Origin: Streptomyces sp. 1-11
GTDB taxonomy: Bacteria > Actinomycetota > Actinomycetes > Streptomycetales > Streptomycetaceae
DNA length: 64,000 nucleotides
Assembly (NCBI RefSeq): GCF_007176755.1
Contig: NZ_BJTV01000006.1
Span: 372,001 to 436,000 of the forward strand
Direction: 5' to 3'
Shown: in pieces, positions 50,835-59,031 of the stretch
How the letters are laid out: the number at the start of each line of letters is the position of its first letter
Numbering within the stretch: position 1 is the stretch's first letter
Made by a program: the position numbers and the translations under genes
Notes under the pieces: model-generated
What the model was told of the DNA's origin: nothing
The model's input: only the letters and a program-made list of their open reading frames with translations
The model's database searches: none

Positions 50835-51938
50835 GTGTCCTTGTCCGCCGTCCTTGCGGCCGCCGGCGCGTCCCCTTCGCCGTCCCCCTCGGGTTCGACG
50901 GCGCAGCCCGTCCCCACCCTGCAGGACGCCCAGGAGCACGCGACGAACGCCGCGACCTGGGTCGAGCAGAACTGGTCGACCTGGCTGGCCATGGGCCTGC
51001 AGATCGTGCTGGTCGTGGTCGTGGCGGTGGCGCTCAGAGCGGTGGTGCGGCGGGCGATCACCAAGCTGATCGAGCGCATGACCCGGACGGTGCAGGCCTC
51101 CGAGGGCAGCGCGCTGGGCGGGCTGCTGGTCAACGTCGAGCGGCGGCGGCAGCGGGCGGCCGCGATCGGCTCGGTGCTGCGCTCGGTGGCCAGTTTCCTG
51201 ATCCTCGGCACGGCCGCGCTGATGGTGCTGTCCACCTTCCGGATCAACCTGGCGCCGCTGCTGGCCTCGGCCGGTGTGGCGGGCGTGGCGATCGGTTTCG
51301 GCGCCCGGAACCTGGTCACGGACTTCCTCTCCGGTGTCTTCATGATCCTGGAGGACCAGTACGGCGTCGGCGACACCATCGACGCGGGCGTGGCCTCCGG
51401 CGAGGTGATAGAGGTCGGGCTGCGGGTGACCAAGCTGCGCGGGGCCGGCGGTGAGATCTGGTACGTCCGCAACGGCGAGGTCAAGCGGATCGGCAACCTC
51501 TCCCAGGGCTGGGCGACCGCCGGGGTCGACGTGACCGTGAAGGCGAGCGAGGACCTGGACCGGGTGAAGGCCGTCCTGGACGAGGTCGCCGAGAAGATGA
51601 CCAAGGAAGAGCCCTGGAACGAGCTGCTGTGGGGCCCGGTGGAGGTGCTGGGCCTGGACAGCGTGCTGATCGACTCCATGGTGGTGCGGCTGTCGGCGCG
51701 GACCATGCCCGGCAAGTCGGTGGCCGTCGAGCGCGAGCTGCGCTGGCGCGTCAAGCGTGCCTTCGACGCGGCGAGCATCCGCATCGTCGGCGGTGCGACG
51801 GCCGTGGAGGACGCCGAGGACGCCCCGGACCCGACCGCGGCGGTCGCGGCGCCGTCGGTGTACGCCAACGCGGAGTCCCCGCAGTCGGCGGCCGCGGCCC
51901 CGATCGCCACCCAGCGCCCGGCCCCTCCGGGCAAGTAG
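50835..51938 (+). CDS. MscS-type mechanosensitive ion channel
   Basis: 367 residues from GTG 50835 (GGAGG eight bases away); ATG 50820 is the alternative. TM1 is about 50-68 (GLQIVLVVVVAVALRAVV), with two more at about 120-165. The pore-lining helix has the Gly/Ala pattern LLASAGVAGVAIGFGARNLVTDFLSGVFM, then the beta domain EDQYGVGDTIDAG. A Pro/Ala tail ends the protein. It opens when membrane tension rises in hypo-osmotic shock. A terminator with repeated GCGCCCCC follows. Confidence 0.93.
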   Translation: MSLSAVLAAAGASPSPSPSGSTAQPVPTLQDAQEHATNAATWVEQNWSTWLAMGLQIVLVVVVAVALRAVVRRAITKLIERMTRTVQASEGSALGGLLVNVERRRQRAAAIGSVLRSVASFLILGTAALMVLSTFRINLAPLLASAGVAGVAIGFGARNLVTDFLSGVFMILEDQYGVGDTIDAGVASGEVIEVGLRVTKLRGAGGEIWYVRNGEVKRIGNLSQGWATAGVDVTVKASEDLDRVKAVLDEVAEKMTKEEPWNELLWGPVEVLGLDSVLIDSMVVRLSARTMPGKSVAVERELRWRVKRAFDAASIRIVGGATAVEDAEDAPDPTAAVAAPSVYANAESPQSAAAAPIATQRPAPPGK

Positions 51939-51945
51939 CGGCGCC

Positions 51946-51977
51946 GCGCCCCCGCGCCCCCGCGCCCCCGCGCCCCC
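51946..51977. repeat. 8-bp tandem repeat, four perfect copies
   Basis: GCGCCCCC repeats at 51946, 51954, 51962 and 51970, starting seven bases after the MscS stop and running into the terminator stem. Such perfect short repeats are prone to slippage. Confidence 0.85.
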
Positions 51978-52004
51978 GAGGTAACGACTCCGTTGCCTCG
52001 GGGG
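51973..52004 (+). terminator. hairpin terminator after the MscS gene
   Basis: 14-bp stem, 51973-51986 with 51991-52004, with one T-G wobble; loop ACTC. It lies between the channel gene and the csnR promoter. Confidence 0.8.
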
Positions 52005-52013
52005 CGTTGTCTA

Positions 52014-52043
52014 TTGACGCCCTCTTCGTCCTGGGCTTACGTT
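52014..52043 (+). promoter_or_regulatory. csnR promoter
   Basis: TTGACG (52014-52019), 18 bases, TACGTT (52038-52043). The expected start is near 52050, so the palindrome at 52057-52071 lies just downstream, where a bound repressor would block initiation. Confidence 0.7.
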
Positions 52044-52056
52044 CCTCCCACGCCAA

Positions 52057-52071
52057 TAGGAAACTTTCCTA
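52057..52071. promoter_or_regulatory. probable CsnR operator
   Basis: A perfect palindrome TAGGAAA-C-TTTCCTA. I recall a similar AGGAAA/TTTCCT palindrome as the CsnR box in chitosanase gene promoters. It is the only strong palindrome between the promoter and csnR, and autoregulation by the ROK repressor is expected. Confidence 0.75.
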
Positions 52072-52163
52072 ACAGTGATCTCCCGGGCACCCGTCGATCA
52101 AGGCTGGACGACCCGCCCGGGTCACTGAAAAGCTGGGCAGCCGGAAAGGCAGGTGTCGACCGC

Positions 52164-53375
52164 ATGGCAGGAACCGCCGGTACGCCGGGCACCCCGCGCG
52201 TCCTGCGCGCCATGAACGACCGCGCCGCGCTGGACCTGCTCCTGGAGCACGGGCCGCTGTCCCGCACCCGGATCGGCAAGCTCACCGGCCTGTCCAAGCC
52301 GACCGCCTCCCAGCTCCTGGCCCGCCTCGAGGCGGCCGGACTGGTCCGGGTCACCGGCACCAGCGAGGGCCGGCCGGGCCCCAGCGCCCAGCTCTACGCG
52401 GTGAACCCGGACGCCGCCCACGCGGCCGGGATGGACGTGTCCCCGCACCGCATCCGCGCCGCCGTCGCCGACGTCACCGGCCGCACGGTCGGCGAGTACG
52501 AGCTGCCCACCCCGGGCCGGCGACCGGCCCGGCCCGTCGTGCAGCAGGTCACCGAGGCCCTCGACGGGGCCGTGAAGGCCGCGGGGCTGGCCCGGCCGGA
52601 CGTGCACCGGCTGGTCATCGGCACCCCGGGCGCCTTCGACCCGGGCACCGGCCGGCTGCGCTACGCCTCGCACCTGCCCGGCTGGCACTCCCCCAGCCTG
52701 CTCGACGAGCTCGCCGCCGCGCTGCCGATGCCGGTGGAGTACGAGAACGACGTCAACCTCGTCGCCATCGCCGAACAGCGGCTCGGCGCGGCCCGCGGGC
52801 ACGCGGACTTCGTCCTGCTGTGGAACCAGGAGGGCATGGGCGCCGCCCTGGTCCTCGGCGGCCGGCTGCACCGCGGCTGGACCGGCGGCGCCGGCGAGGT
52901 CGGCTTCCTGCCCGTGCCGGGCACTCCCCTGGTGCGCCAGGTCACCAGGGCCAACAGCGGCGGCTACCAGGAGCTGGCCGGTTCGCAGGCGGTGCCGCGA
53001 CTGGCCCGCGAACTCGGCATCACCGACGTGCCGGCGGGCCCGTACGCCGAGGTGGCCGCGGCGCTGCTCGCGCGGGCGGCCGACCACGCCGGCGGACCGC
53101 ACCGGGAGCTGCTGCGGACCTACGCGACCCGGCTGGCCACCGGTCTCGCCTCACTGGTCTCCGTCCTCGACCCCGAACTCGTGGTCCTCAGCGGCTCCGC
53201 CCTGACGGCCGGCGGCGAGGTGCTGCGCGCCCTCGTCCAGGCCGAGCTGGAGGAGCTCGCCGCGGCCCGCCCCCGGCTGGTCGTCGGCGACGTGACGGAA
53301 CACCCCGTGCTGCGCGGCGCACTGGAGTCCGCGCTCGCGACCACCCGCGACGAGGTCTTCGACACCTCGCGCTGA
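52164..53375 (+). CDS. csnR: ROK-family repressor of the glucosamine-oligosaccharide operon
   Basis: 403 residues. The winged helix is LLEHGPLSRTRIGKLTGLSKPTASQLLARLEAAGLV. The ROK fold has GTPGAFDPGTG, VEYENDVNLVAIAE and the GxGxG-like LLWNQEGMGAALVLGG. The usual zinc cluster CxCGxxGC is not evident. It heads an operon for an ABC importer, a GH4 enzyme and a kinase, the layout of csnR-csnEFGHK as I recall it from S. coelicolor and S. lividans. The inducer is probably a chitosan-derived sugar. Confidence 0.82.
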   Translation: MAGTAGTPGTPRVLRAMNDRAALDLLLEHGPLSRTRIGKLTGLSKPTASQLLARLEAAGLVRVTGTSEGRPGPSAQLYAVNPDAAHAAGMDVSPHRIRAAVADVTGRTVGEYELPTPGRRPARPVVQQVTEALDGAVKAAGLARPDVHRLVIGTPGAFDPGTGRLRYASHLPGWHSPSLLDELAAALPMPVEYENDVNLVAIAEQRLGAARGHADFVLLWNQEGMGAALVLGGRLHRGWTGGAGEVGFLPVPGTPLVRQVTRANSGGYQELAGSQAVPRLARELGITDVPAGPYAEVAAALLARAADHAGGPHRELLRTYATRLATGLASLVSVLDPELVVLSGSALTAGGEVLRALVQAELEELAAARPRLVVGDVTEHPVLRGALESALATTRDEVFDTSR

Positions 53376-53436
53376 ACGCCCGAGCCCCACCGAAGCACTC
53401 CCTCCTCAACCGCCCCCGTCCCCGGGAGACCTCGTC

Positions 53437-54780
53437 ATGCCCACAGCCGTACCCGGAACCGCCCGAAAAGCGGCCTTCGCCCTCACCGCCTCCCTCGCCC
53501 TGCTCGCCACCGCCTGCACCGGCCAGTCCGGCTCCGGCGCGTCCGACGACGCCTCCAAGGAGACGACGATCAACTTCTGGCACGCCTGGAGCGCGCCGAA
53601 CGAGGTGAAGGCGGTGAAGTCCCTGGTCGCCGGGTTCGAGAAGGCGCATCCCAACATCCATGTGAACGTCGTCGGCAACATGACCGACGACAAGATCAAC
53701 CAGGCGCTGCGCACCGGCGGCGACCGGGCCCCCGACGTCATCTCCTCCTTCACCACCAACAACGTCGGCAAGTTCTGCTCCTCGGGCGCCCTGATCGACC
53801 TGAACCCCTTCTTCGAGAAGTCGGGCATCGACCCGCGGACGACGTTCCCGAAGCCGATGAACGAGTACACCCAGTTCGACGGCGACCGCTGCACGGTCCC
53901 GCTGCTCGGCGACGCCTACGGGCTCTACTACAACAAGACGGCGTTCGCGAAGGCGGGCATAGCGGCCCCGCCGAAGACCTGGTCCGAGTTCGAGGCCGAC
54001 GCCAAGAAGCTGACCGTCTCCCGGGGCGGCACCTACAAGCAGCTCGGCTTCATGCCGAACTACCACGGCTGGGAGTCGACGACCGAGCACTACTTCGGGC
54101 AGTTCTCGCCGACGTACTTCGGCAAGGACGGCAAGTCGGCCCTGGCGAAGGACCCGGCGTTCGAGAAGGGCTTCACGCTCCAGAAGCGGCTCGTGGACGA
54201 ACTCGGCGGCTTCCAGAAGCTGGAGAGGTTCCGGGCCACCCTCGGCGACGAGTGGGGCCCCCGGCACCCCTTCCACACCGGCCAGGTCGCCATGCAGCTC
54301 GACGGCGAGTGGCGGCTGGGCATGGCCGAGCAGGCCGAGCCCGGGTTCGAGATCGGGGTGGCCCCGCTGCCCGTCCCGGACGACCAGGCCGGCCAGTACG
54401 GCAAGGGCTACATCACCGGCACCATCGCCGGCATCGCCGCCACCAGCCACAAGCAGAACGCGGCCTGGGAACTGGTGAAGTACATGACCACGGACACGGA
54501 CGCGGTGGTCGGCTTCGCCAACGGCATCCACAACGTGCCCTCCACCCTGGCCGCGCTGAAGTCGCCGAAGCTCAAGTACGACCCGCGGTTCAAGACGTTC
54601 CTGGACATCGCCGCCGACCCGGACTCGACCACCACCCCCGCCTCGGTCAACGGCGGTGTGTACCTGGTGACGATCCAGCAGTTCGGGTACGACTACGAGA
54701 GCGGCAAGGTCACCGATCTGAAGGCCGGGCTGAGGAAGACGGCCGCGCAGATCGACACGGATATCGCGCAGGCCGAGTAG
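53437..54780 (+). CDS. csnE: ABC transporter solute-binding lipoprotein for glucosamine oligosaccharides
   Basis: 447 residues. The signal peptide ends in a lipobox LLATAC at Cys27. The family-1 sugar-binding fold shows INFWHAWSAPNEVKAVKSLVAGFEKAHPNI near the start, then PLLGDAYGLYYNKTAF and YITGTIAGIAATSHKQNAAWELVKYM. It captures the oligosaccharide and passes it to the CsnFG-type permeases. It begins 61 bases after csnR. The name is by operon position; the ligand is inferred. Confidence 0.82.
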   Translation: MPTAVPGTARKAAFALTASLALLATACTGQSGSGASDDASKETTINFWHAWSAPNEVKAVKSLVAGFEKAHPNIHVNVVGNMTDDKINQALRTGGDRAPDVISSFTTNNVGKFCSSGALIDLNPFFEKSGIDPRTTFPKPMNEYTQFDGDRCTVPLLGDAYGLYYNKTAFAKAGIAAPPKTWSEFEADAKKLTVSRGGTYKQLGFMPNYHGWESTTEHYFGQFSPTYFGKDGKSALAKDPAFEKGFTLQKRLVDELGGFQKLERFRATLGDEWGPRHPFHTGQVAMQLDGEWRLGMAEQAEPGFEIGVAPLPVPDDQAGQYGKGYITGTIAGIAATSHKQNAAWELVKYMTTDTDAVVGFANGIHNVPSTLAALKSPKLKYDPRFKTFLDIAADPDSTTTPASVNGGVYLVTIQQFGYDYESGKVTDLKAGLRKTAAQIDTDIAQAE

Positions 54781-54782
54781 CC

Positions 54783-55724
54783 ATGGCCGCCACCACGTTG
54801 GGCTCCAGGCGCCGCCGGGCGGCGCTGCGCACGGCGGCCTTCATGTCGCCCTGGCTGATCGGCTTCGCGGTCTTCTTCGCGTACCCGCTGATCTCGACGG
54901 TCTACTTCTCCTTCATGCACTACGACGGCTTCCGGCCGCCGACGTGGAGCGGCACGAGGAACTGGGCCTACGTCTTCGAGCACTACCCGCTGTTCTGGCC
55001 CGCGCTGCGCAACACCCTGTGGCTGGTCGTGGTGATGGTGACGCTCCGGGTCGTCTTCGGGCTCGGGGTCGGGCTGCTCATCACGAGGATCAGAACCGGC
55101 GCCGGTGTCTTCCGCACCCTGTTCTACCTGCCCTACCTGGCCCCGCCGGTCGCCGCGACCATGGCCTTCGCCTTCCTGCTCAACCCCGGCACGGGTCCGG
55201 TCGACTCGATCCTGGAACGGATCGGCCTGCCGGCGCCGGGCTGGTTCAACGACGCGGCCTGGTCCAAGCCGGCCCTGACCCTGCTCGCGCTGTGGGGCAT
55301 CGGCGACCTGATGGTCATCTTCATGGCCGCGCTGCTCGACGTGCCGGCGGAGCAGTACGAGGCGGCCGAGCTGGACGGCGCGTCGGCGTGGCAGCGCTTC
55401 CGCTACGTCACCCTGCCGAACATCTCCCCGATCGTGATGTTCGCCGTGGTGACCGGCGTGATCCAGACGATGCAGTACTACACGCAGCCGCTGATCGCGG
55501 GAAAGGTCGCCTCGGGCGTGATCCAGGGCGCGGGCACCCAGTTCGAGCCCGGCTACCCGGACAAGTCCACCCTCACCCTCCCCCAGCTCGTCTACAACCT
55601 CGGCTTCCAGCGCTTCGACTACGGCTCCGCGTGCGTCGTCGCCCTGGTCCTCTTCGCCCTGTCGATGGCGTTCACCGCGCTGCTGATGCGGCGCCGGGGC
55701 GGACTCGTACAGGCAGGTGACTGA
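54783..55724 (+). CDS. csnF: ABC sugar transporter permease (CsnF-type)
   Basis: 313 residues with six helices. The N-terminal SPWLIGFAVFFAYPLISTVYFSF is typical of MalF/UgpA-type permeases. The EAA loop is YEAAELDGASAWQRFRYVTLPNISP. It starts two bases after the binding-protein stop. A heterodimer with the next permease is expected. No ATPase gene is in the operon, so the shared MsiK ATPase encoded elsewhere in Streptomyces is the likely energiser. Confidence 0.85.
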   Translation: MAATTLGSRRRRAALRTAAFMSPWLIGFAVFFAYPLISTVYFSFMHYDGFRPPTWSGTRNWAYVFEHYPLFWPALRNTLWLVVVMVTLRVVFGLGVGLLITRIRTGAGVFRTLFYLPYLAPPVAATMAFAFLLNPGTGPVDSILERIGLPAPGWFNDAAWSKPALTLLALWGIGDLMVIFMAALLDVPAEQYEAAELDGASAWQRFRYVTLPNISPIVMFAVVTGVIQTMQYYTQPLIAGKVASGVIQGAGTQFEPGYPDKSTLTLPQLVYNLGFQRFDYGSACVVALVLFALSMAFTALLMRRRGGLVQAGD

Positions 55725-55726
55725 CC

Positions 55727-56620
55727 ATGACCCAGGTACTGGAGAAGCCCGTCCAGACGGCTCCGGCCGTCTCGCGCGCCGAGCGCACGGCGCGGCGCAG
55801 GGCGCTGCTGGAGTGGATCGCGGTGCACTCCCTCGGCGTCGCCGCCGCCCTGTTCTTCGCCCTCCCCTTCGTGTTCGTGTTCCTCACCTCCCTGATGAGC
55901 GACAGTCAGGCCCTCAGCCGGGACCTGGTCCCGCACACCTGGGAGTGGGGCAACTACCGCCAGGTCTTCGCCACTCCGGGCTTCCTCACCTGGTGGAAGA
56001 ACACCCTGGTCTACGCCGGGCTCGGCACCGTGCTCACCGTCGTCTCCTCGCTCCCCGTGGCGTACGCGCTGGCCAAGTTCCGCTTCCGGGGCCGCAATCT
56101 GTCACTCATGCTGGTGATCTCGATGATGATGCTGCCCCCGCAGGTGGTCGTCATCCCGATGTACCTGTTCTGGGCGAAGCAGCTCGGCCTCTCGGGCACG
56201 CTGTGGCCGCTGATCGTCCCGATGGCCTTCGGGGACGCGTTCTCCATCTTCCTGCTGCGCCAGTTCCTGATGACGATCCCGAACGAGTACGTGGACGCCG
56301 CGAAGGTCGACGGCTGCGGTGACCTCAGGACCCTGGTGCGGGTGGTGCTGCCGATGGCGAAGCCCGGCATCGCGGCGGTGGCCCTGTTCCAGTTCTTCTA
56401 CGCCTGGAACGACTACTTCGGCCCGCAGATCTACGCCTCGGAGAACCCCGGCGCCTGGACGCTGAGTTACGGCCTGGAGTCCTTCAAGGGCGCCCACCAC
56501 ACCGACTGGAACCTCACCATGGCCGCCACCGTGCTGGTCATGGCCCCCGTGATCCTCGTGTTCTTCTTCGCCCAGAAGGCGTTCGTCGAGGGCGTCACCC
56601 TCACCGGAGTCAAAGGTTGA
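55727..56620 (+). CDS. csnG: ABC sugar transporter permease (CsnG-type)
   Basis: 297 residues, six helices. The MalG/UgpE-type EAA loop is YVDAAKVDGCGDLRTLVRVVLPMAKPG, and FFYAWNDYFGPQIY follows. It starts two bases after the stop of the partner permease. The shared ATPase MsiK would couple it to ATP hydrolysis. Confidence 0.86.
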   Translation: MTQVLEKPVQTAPAVSRAERTARRRALLEWIAVHSLGVAAALFFALPFVFVFLTSLMSDSQALSRDLVPHTWEWGNYRQVFATPGFLTWWKNTLVYAGLGTVLTVVSSLPVAYALAKFRFRGRNLSLMLVISMMMLPPQVVVIPMYLFWAKQLGLSGTLWPLIVPMAFGDAFSIFLLRQFLMTIPNEYVDAAKVDGCGDLRTLVRVVLPMAKPGIAAVALFQFFYAWNDYFGPQIYASENPGAWTLSYGLESFKGAHHTDWNLTMAATVLVMAPVILVFFFAQKAFVEGVTLTGVKG

Positions 56621-56627
56621 ACTGCAT

Positions 56628-57896
56628 ATGAAACTCACCGTGGTCGGCGGCGGCTCGACCTACACCCCCGAACTCGTGGACGGCTTCGCCCGGCTCAGGG
56701 ACACCCTGCCCGTCGAGGAACTCGTCCTCGTGGACCCGGCCGCCGAGCGCCTGGAGCTGGTGGGCGGCCTGGCCCGGCGGATCTTCGCCAGGCAGGGCCA
56801 CACCGGCCGCATCGTCACCACCTCCGACCTGGACGCGGCCGTGGACGGCGCCGACGCCGTGCTGCTCCAGCTCCGGGTCGGCGGCCAGGCCGCCCGGCAG
56901 CAGGACGAGACCTGGCCGCTGGAGTGCGGCTGCGTCGGCCAGGAGACGACCGGCGCGGGCGGCCTCGCCAAGGCGCTGCGCACGGTCCCAGTCGTCCTGG
57001 ACATCGCCGAGCGCGTCCGCCGGGCGAACCCGCGGGCCTGGATCATCGACTTCACCAACCCGGTCGGCATCGTCACCCGCGCCCTGCTGGAGGCCGGGCA
57101 CCGGGCGGTCGGCCTGTGCAACGTGGCGATCGGGCTGCAGCGCAAGTTCGCCGCCCTGCTGGGCACCGACCCCAAGGACGTGCACCTGGAGCACGTCGGC
57201 CTGAACCATTTGACCTGGGAGACGGGGGTGCGGCTCGGCGGTCCCGAGGGCGCGGACGTGCTGCCCGGACTGCTCGCCGCGCACGGCGACGCCATCGCCG
57301 ACGACCTGCGCCTGCCCCGGCCCCTGCTGGACCGCCTCGGCGTGGTCCCCTCCTACTACCTGCGCTACTACTACGCCCACGACGAGGTGGTGCGGGACCT
57401 GCGCACCAAGCCGTCCCGGGCGGCGGAGGTCGCCGCGATGGAGCGCGAACTGCTTGCGATGTACGGCGACCCGGCGCTGGACGAGAAGCCGGCGCTGCTC
57501 GCCAAGCGGGGCGGCGCCTTCTACTCGGAGGCGGCCGTGGACCTGGCGGCGGCCCTGCTGGGCGGCGGCACGGGAAGCCCGTACCAGGTGGTCAACACGC
57601 TCAACCGGGGCACGCTGCCGTTCCTCCCGGACGACGCGGTGATCGAGGTGCAGGCCGCGGTGGGCCCGTCCGGGGCCACGCCCCTCGCCGTGCCGGCCCT
57701 CGACCCGCTGTACGCGGGCCTGGTGGCGAACGTGACGGCCTACGAGGAGCTGGCGCTTCAGGCGGCGCTGCGGGGCGGCCGGGACCGGGTCTTCCGCGCC
57801 CTGCTCGCCCATCCGCTCGTCGGCCAGTACGAGTACGCCGAAGCCCTCACCGACCGGCTGGTCGCGCACAACCGGGAGCACCTCGCGTGGGCCTGA
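56628..57896 (+). CDS. csnH: GH4-family glycosidase (6-phospho-beta-glucosidase-like)
   Basis: 422 residues. NAD-binding start MKLTVVGGGSTYTPEL. GH4 metal/active-site motifs: GLCNVAIGLQ (Cys) and HVGLNHLTW (His). The family uses NAD and a divalent metal by transient oxidation at C3. In this operon it would split the imported glucosamine disaccharide or its phosphorylated form. It overlaps the kinase gene by ten bases. The 5' end has only a weak ribosome site (AAAGG 11 bases off), suggesting coupling. Confidence 0.88.
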   Translation: MKLTVVGGGSTYTPELVDGFARLRDTLPVEELVLVDPAAERLELVGGLARRIFARQGHTGRIVTTSDLDAAVDGADAVLLQLRVGGQAARQQDETWPLECGCVGQETTGAGGLAKALRTVPVVLDIAERVRRANPRAWIIDFTNPVGIVTRALLEAGHRAVGLCNVAIGLQRKFAALLGTDPKDVHLEHVGLNHLTWETGVRLGGPEGADVLPGLLAAHGDAIADDLRLPRPLLDRLGVVPSYYLRYYYAHDEVVRDLRTKPSRAAEVAAMERELLAMYGDPALDEKPALLAKRGGAFYSEAAVDLAAALLGGGTGSPYQVVNTLNRGTLPFLPDDAVIEVQAAVGPSGATPLAVPALDPLYAGLVANVTAYEELALQAALRGGRDRVFRALLAHPLVGQYEYAEALTDRLVAHNREHLAWA

Positions 57897-58867
57897 TCCC
57901 GACCGTCCTCGCCATCGACGCTGGCAACAGCAAGACCGACGTCGCCGTGGTCACCGGCGGTGGCGAGGTGCTGGCCACGGCACGCGGCGGCGGCTTCCGC
58001 CCGCCGGCGGTCGGTGTCGAGGCGGCGGTGGACGCCCTCGCCGAACCGGTCGCGCGGGCGTTCGCGGACGCGGGCGTCACCTCCGTCTCGCACGTCTCCG
58101 CCTGCCTCGCCAACGCCGACCTGCCGGTGGAGGAGGAGCAGTTGGCGGCCGCGCTGCACGCGCGCGCGTGGGGCGCCTCGGTGGAGGTCCGCAACGACAC
58201 CTTCGCGATCCTGCGGGCGGGCGTGCCCGAGCCCCGGGGCGTGGCCGTGGTGTGCGGGGCCGGCATCAACTGCGTCGGCATGCGCCCCGACGGCCGCACC
58301 GCGCGCTTCCCGGCCATCGGGCGGATCTCCGGCGACTGGGGCGGCGGCTGGGGGCTGGCCGAGGAGGCCCTGTGGTACGCGGCACGGGCGGAGGACGGCC
58401 GGGGCGAGGCGACCGAGCTGGCCCGCGCGCTGCCCGCCCACTTCGGCCTGCCCTCCATGTACGCGCTGATCGAGGCCCTGCACCTGGGGCACGTCGAGCA
58501 CGGCCGCCGGCACGAGCTGACGCCGGTGCTGTTCCGCACGGCCGCGCGCGGGGACCGGATCGCCCGCTCCCTCGTGGACCGCCTCGCCGACGAGGTCGCG
58601 ACGATGGCCACCGTGGCCCTGACCCGGCTCGGCCTCCTCGGCGAGCAGACGCCGGTGCTGCTGGGCGGCAGCGTCCTGAGCGCCGGTCACGCCCGGCTGG
58701 ACGACGGCGTCCGGGACCTGCTGGCGTCCCGCGCGCCGAAGGCGGACGTGCGCGTGGTCACGGCCGCACCGGTCCTGGGCGCGGTCCTCCTGGGCCTGGA
58801 CCGCCTGCGCGCGGGGGCGGCGGGCCTGGAGCGGGCCCGCGCCCACTGGGACACCGGCCGGAGCTGA
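57887..58867 (+). CDS. csnK: BadF/N-acetylglucosamine-kinase-type sugar kinase
   Basis: 326 residues from GTG 57887. The ATP site is PTVLAIDAGNSKTDVAVVT. EVRNDTFAIL and VCGAGINCVGM supply the second and third ASKHA motifs. Family members phosphorylate N-acetylglucosamine or glucosamine. As the last gene of the csn operon it would produce glucosamine-6-phosphate for central metabolism. A strong hairpin follows at 58870-58896. Confidence 0.86.
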   Translation: MGLIPTVLAIDAGNSKTDVAVVTGGGEVLATARGGGFRPPAVGVEAAVDALAEPVARAFADAGVTSVSHVSACLANADLPVEEEQLAAALHARAWGASVEVRNDTFAILRAGVPEPRGVAVVCGAGINCVGMRPDGRTARFPAIGRISGDWGGGWGLAEEALWYAARAEDGRGEATELARALPAHFGLPSMYALIEALHLGHVEHGRRHELTPVLFRTAARGDRIARSLVDRLADEVATMATVALTRLGLLGEQTPVLLGGSVLSAGHARLDDGVRDLLASRAPKADVRVVTAAPVLGAVLLGLDRLRAGAAGLERARAHWDTGRS

Positions 58868-58869
58868 CA

Positions 58870-58896
58870 CCGTGGCCGCCGGGGGGGCGGCCACGG
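58870..58896 (+). terminator. terminator of the csn operon
   Basis: Perfect 11-bp stem (58870-58880 with 58886-58896) around GGGGG, three bases after the csnK stop. Confidence 0.8.
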
Positions 58897-59031
58897 GAAC
58901 CGAACACGTGCCCAGGGCGTATTCATGGGCAGGGGACGCAGCGATCCGACCAAGATCCAGCGAAGGCCGGTGCGGATGTCGGTCCGTGCCGCAATACTTG
59001 GCGGCGAACGGATGACCACGGGGGAGGTCAG

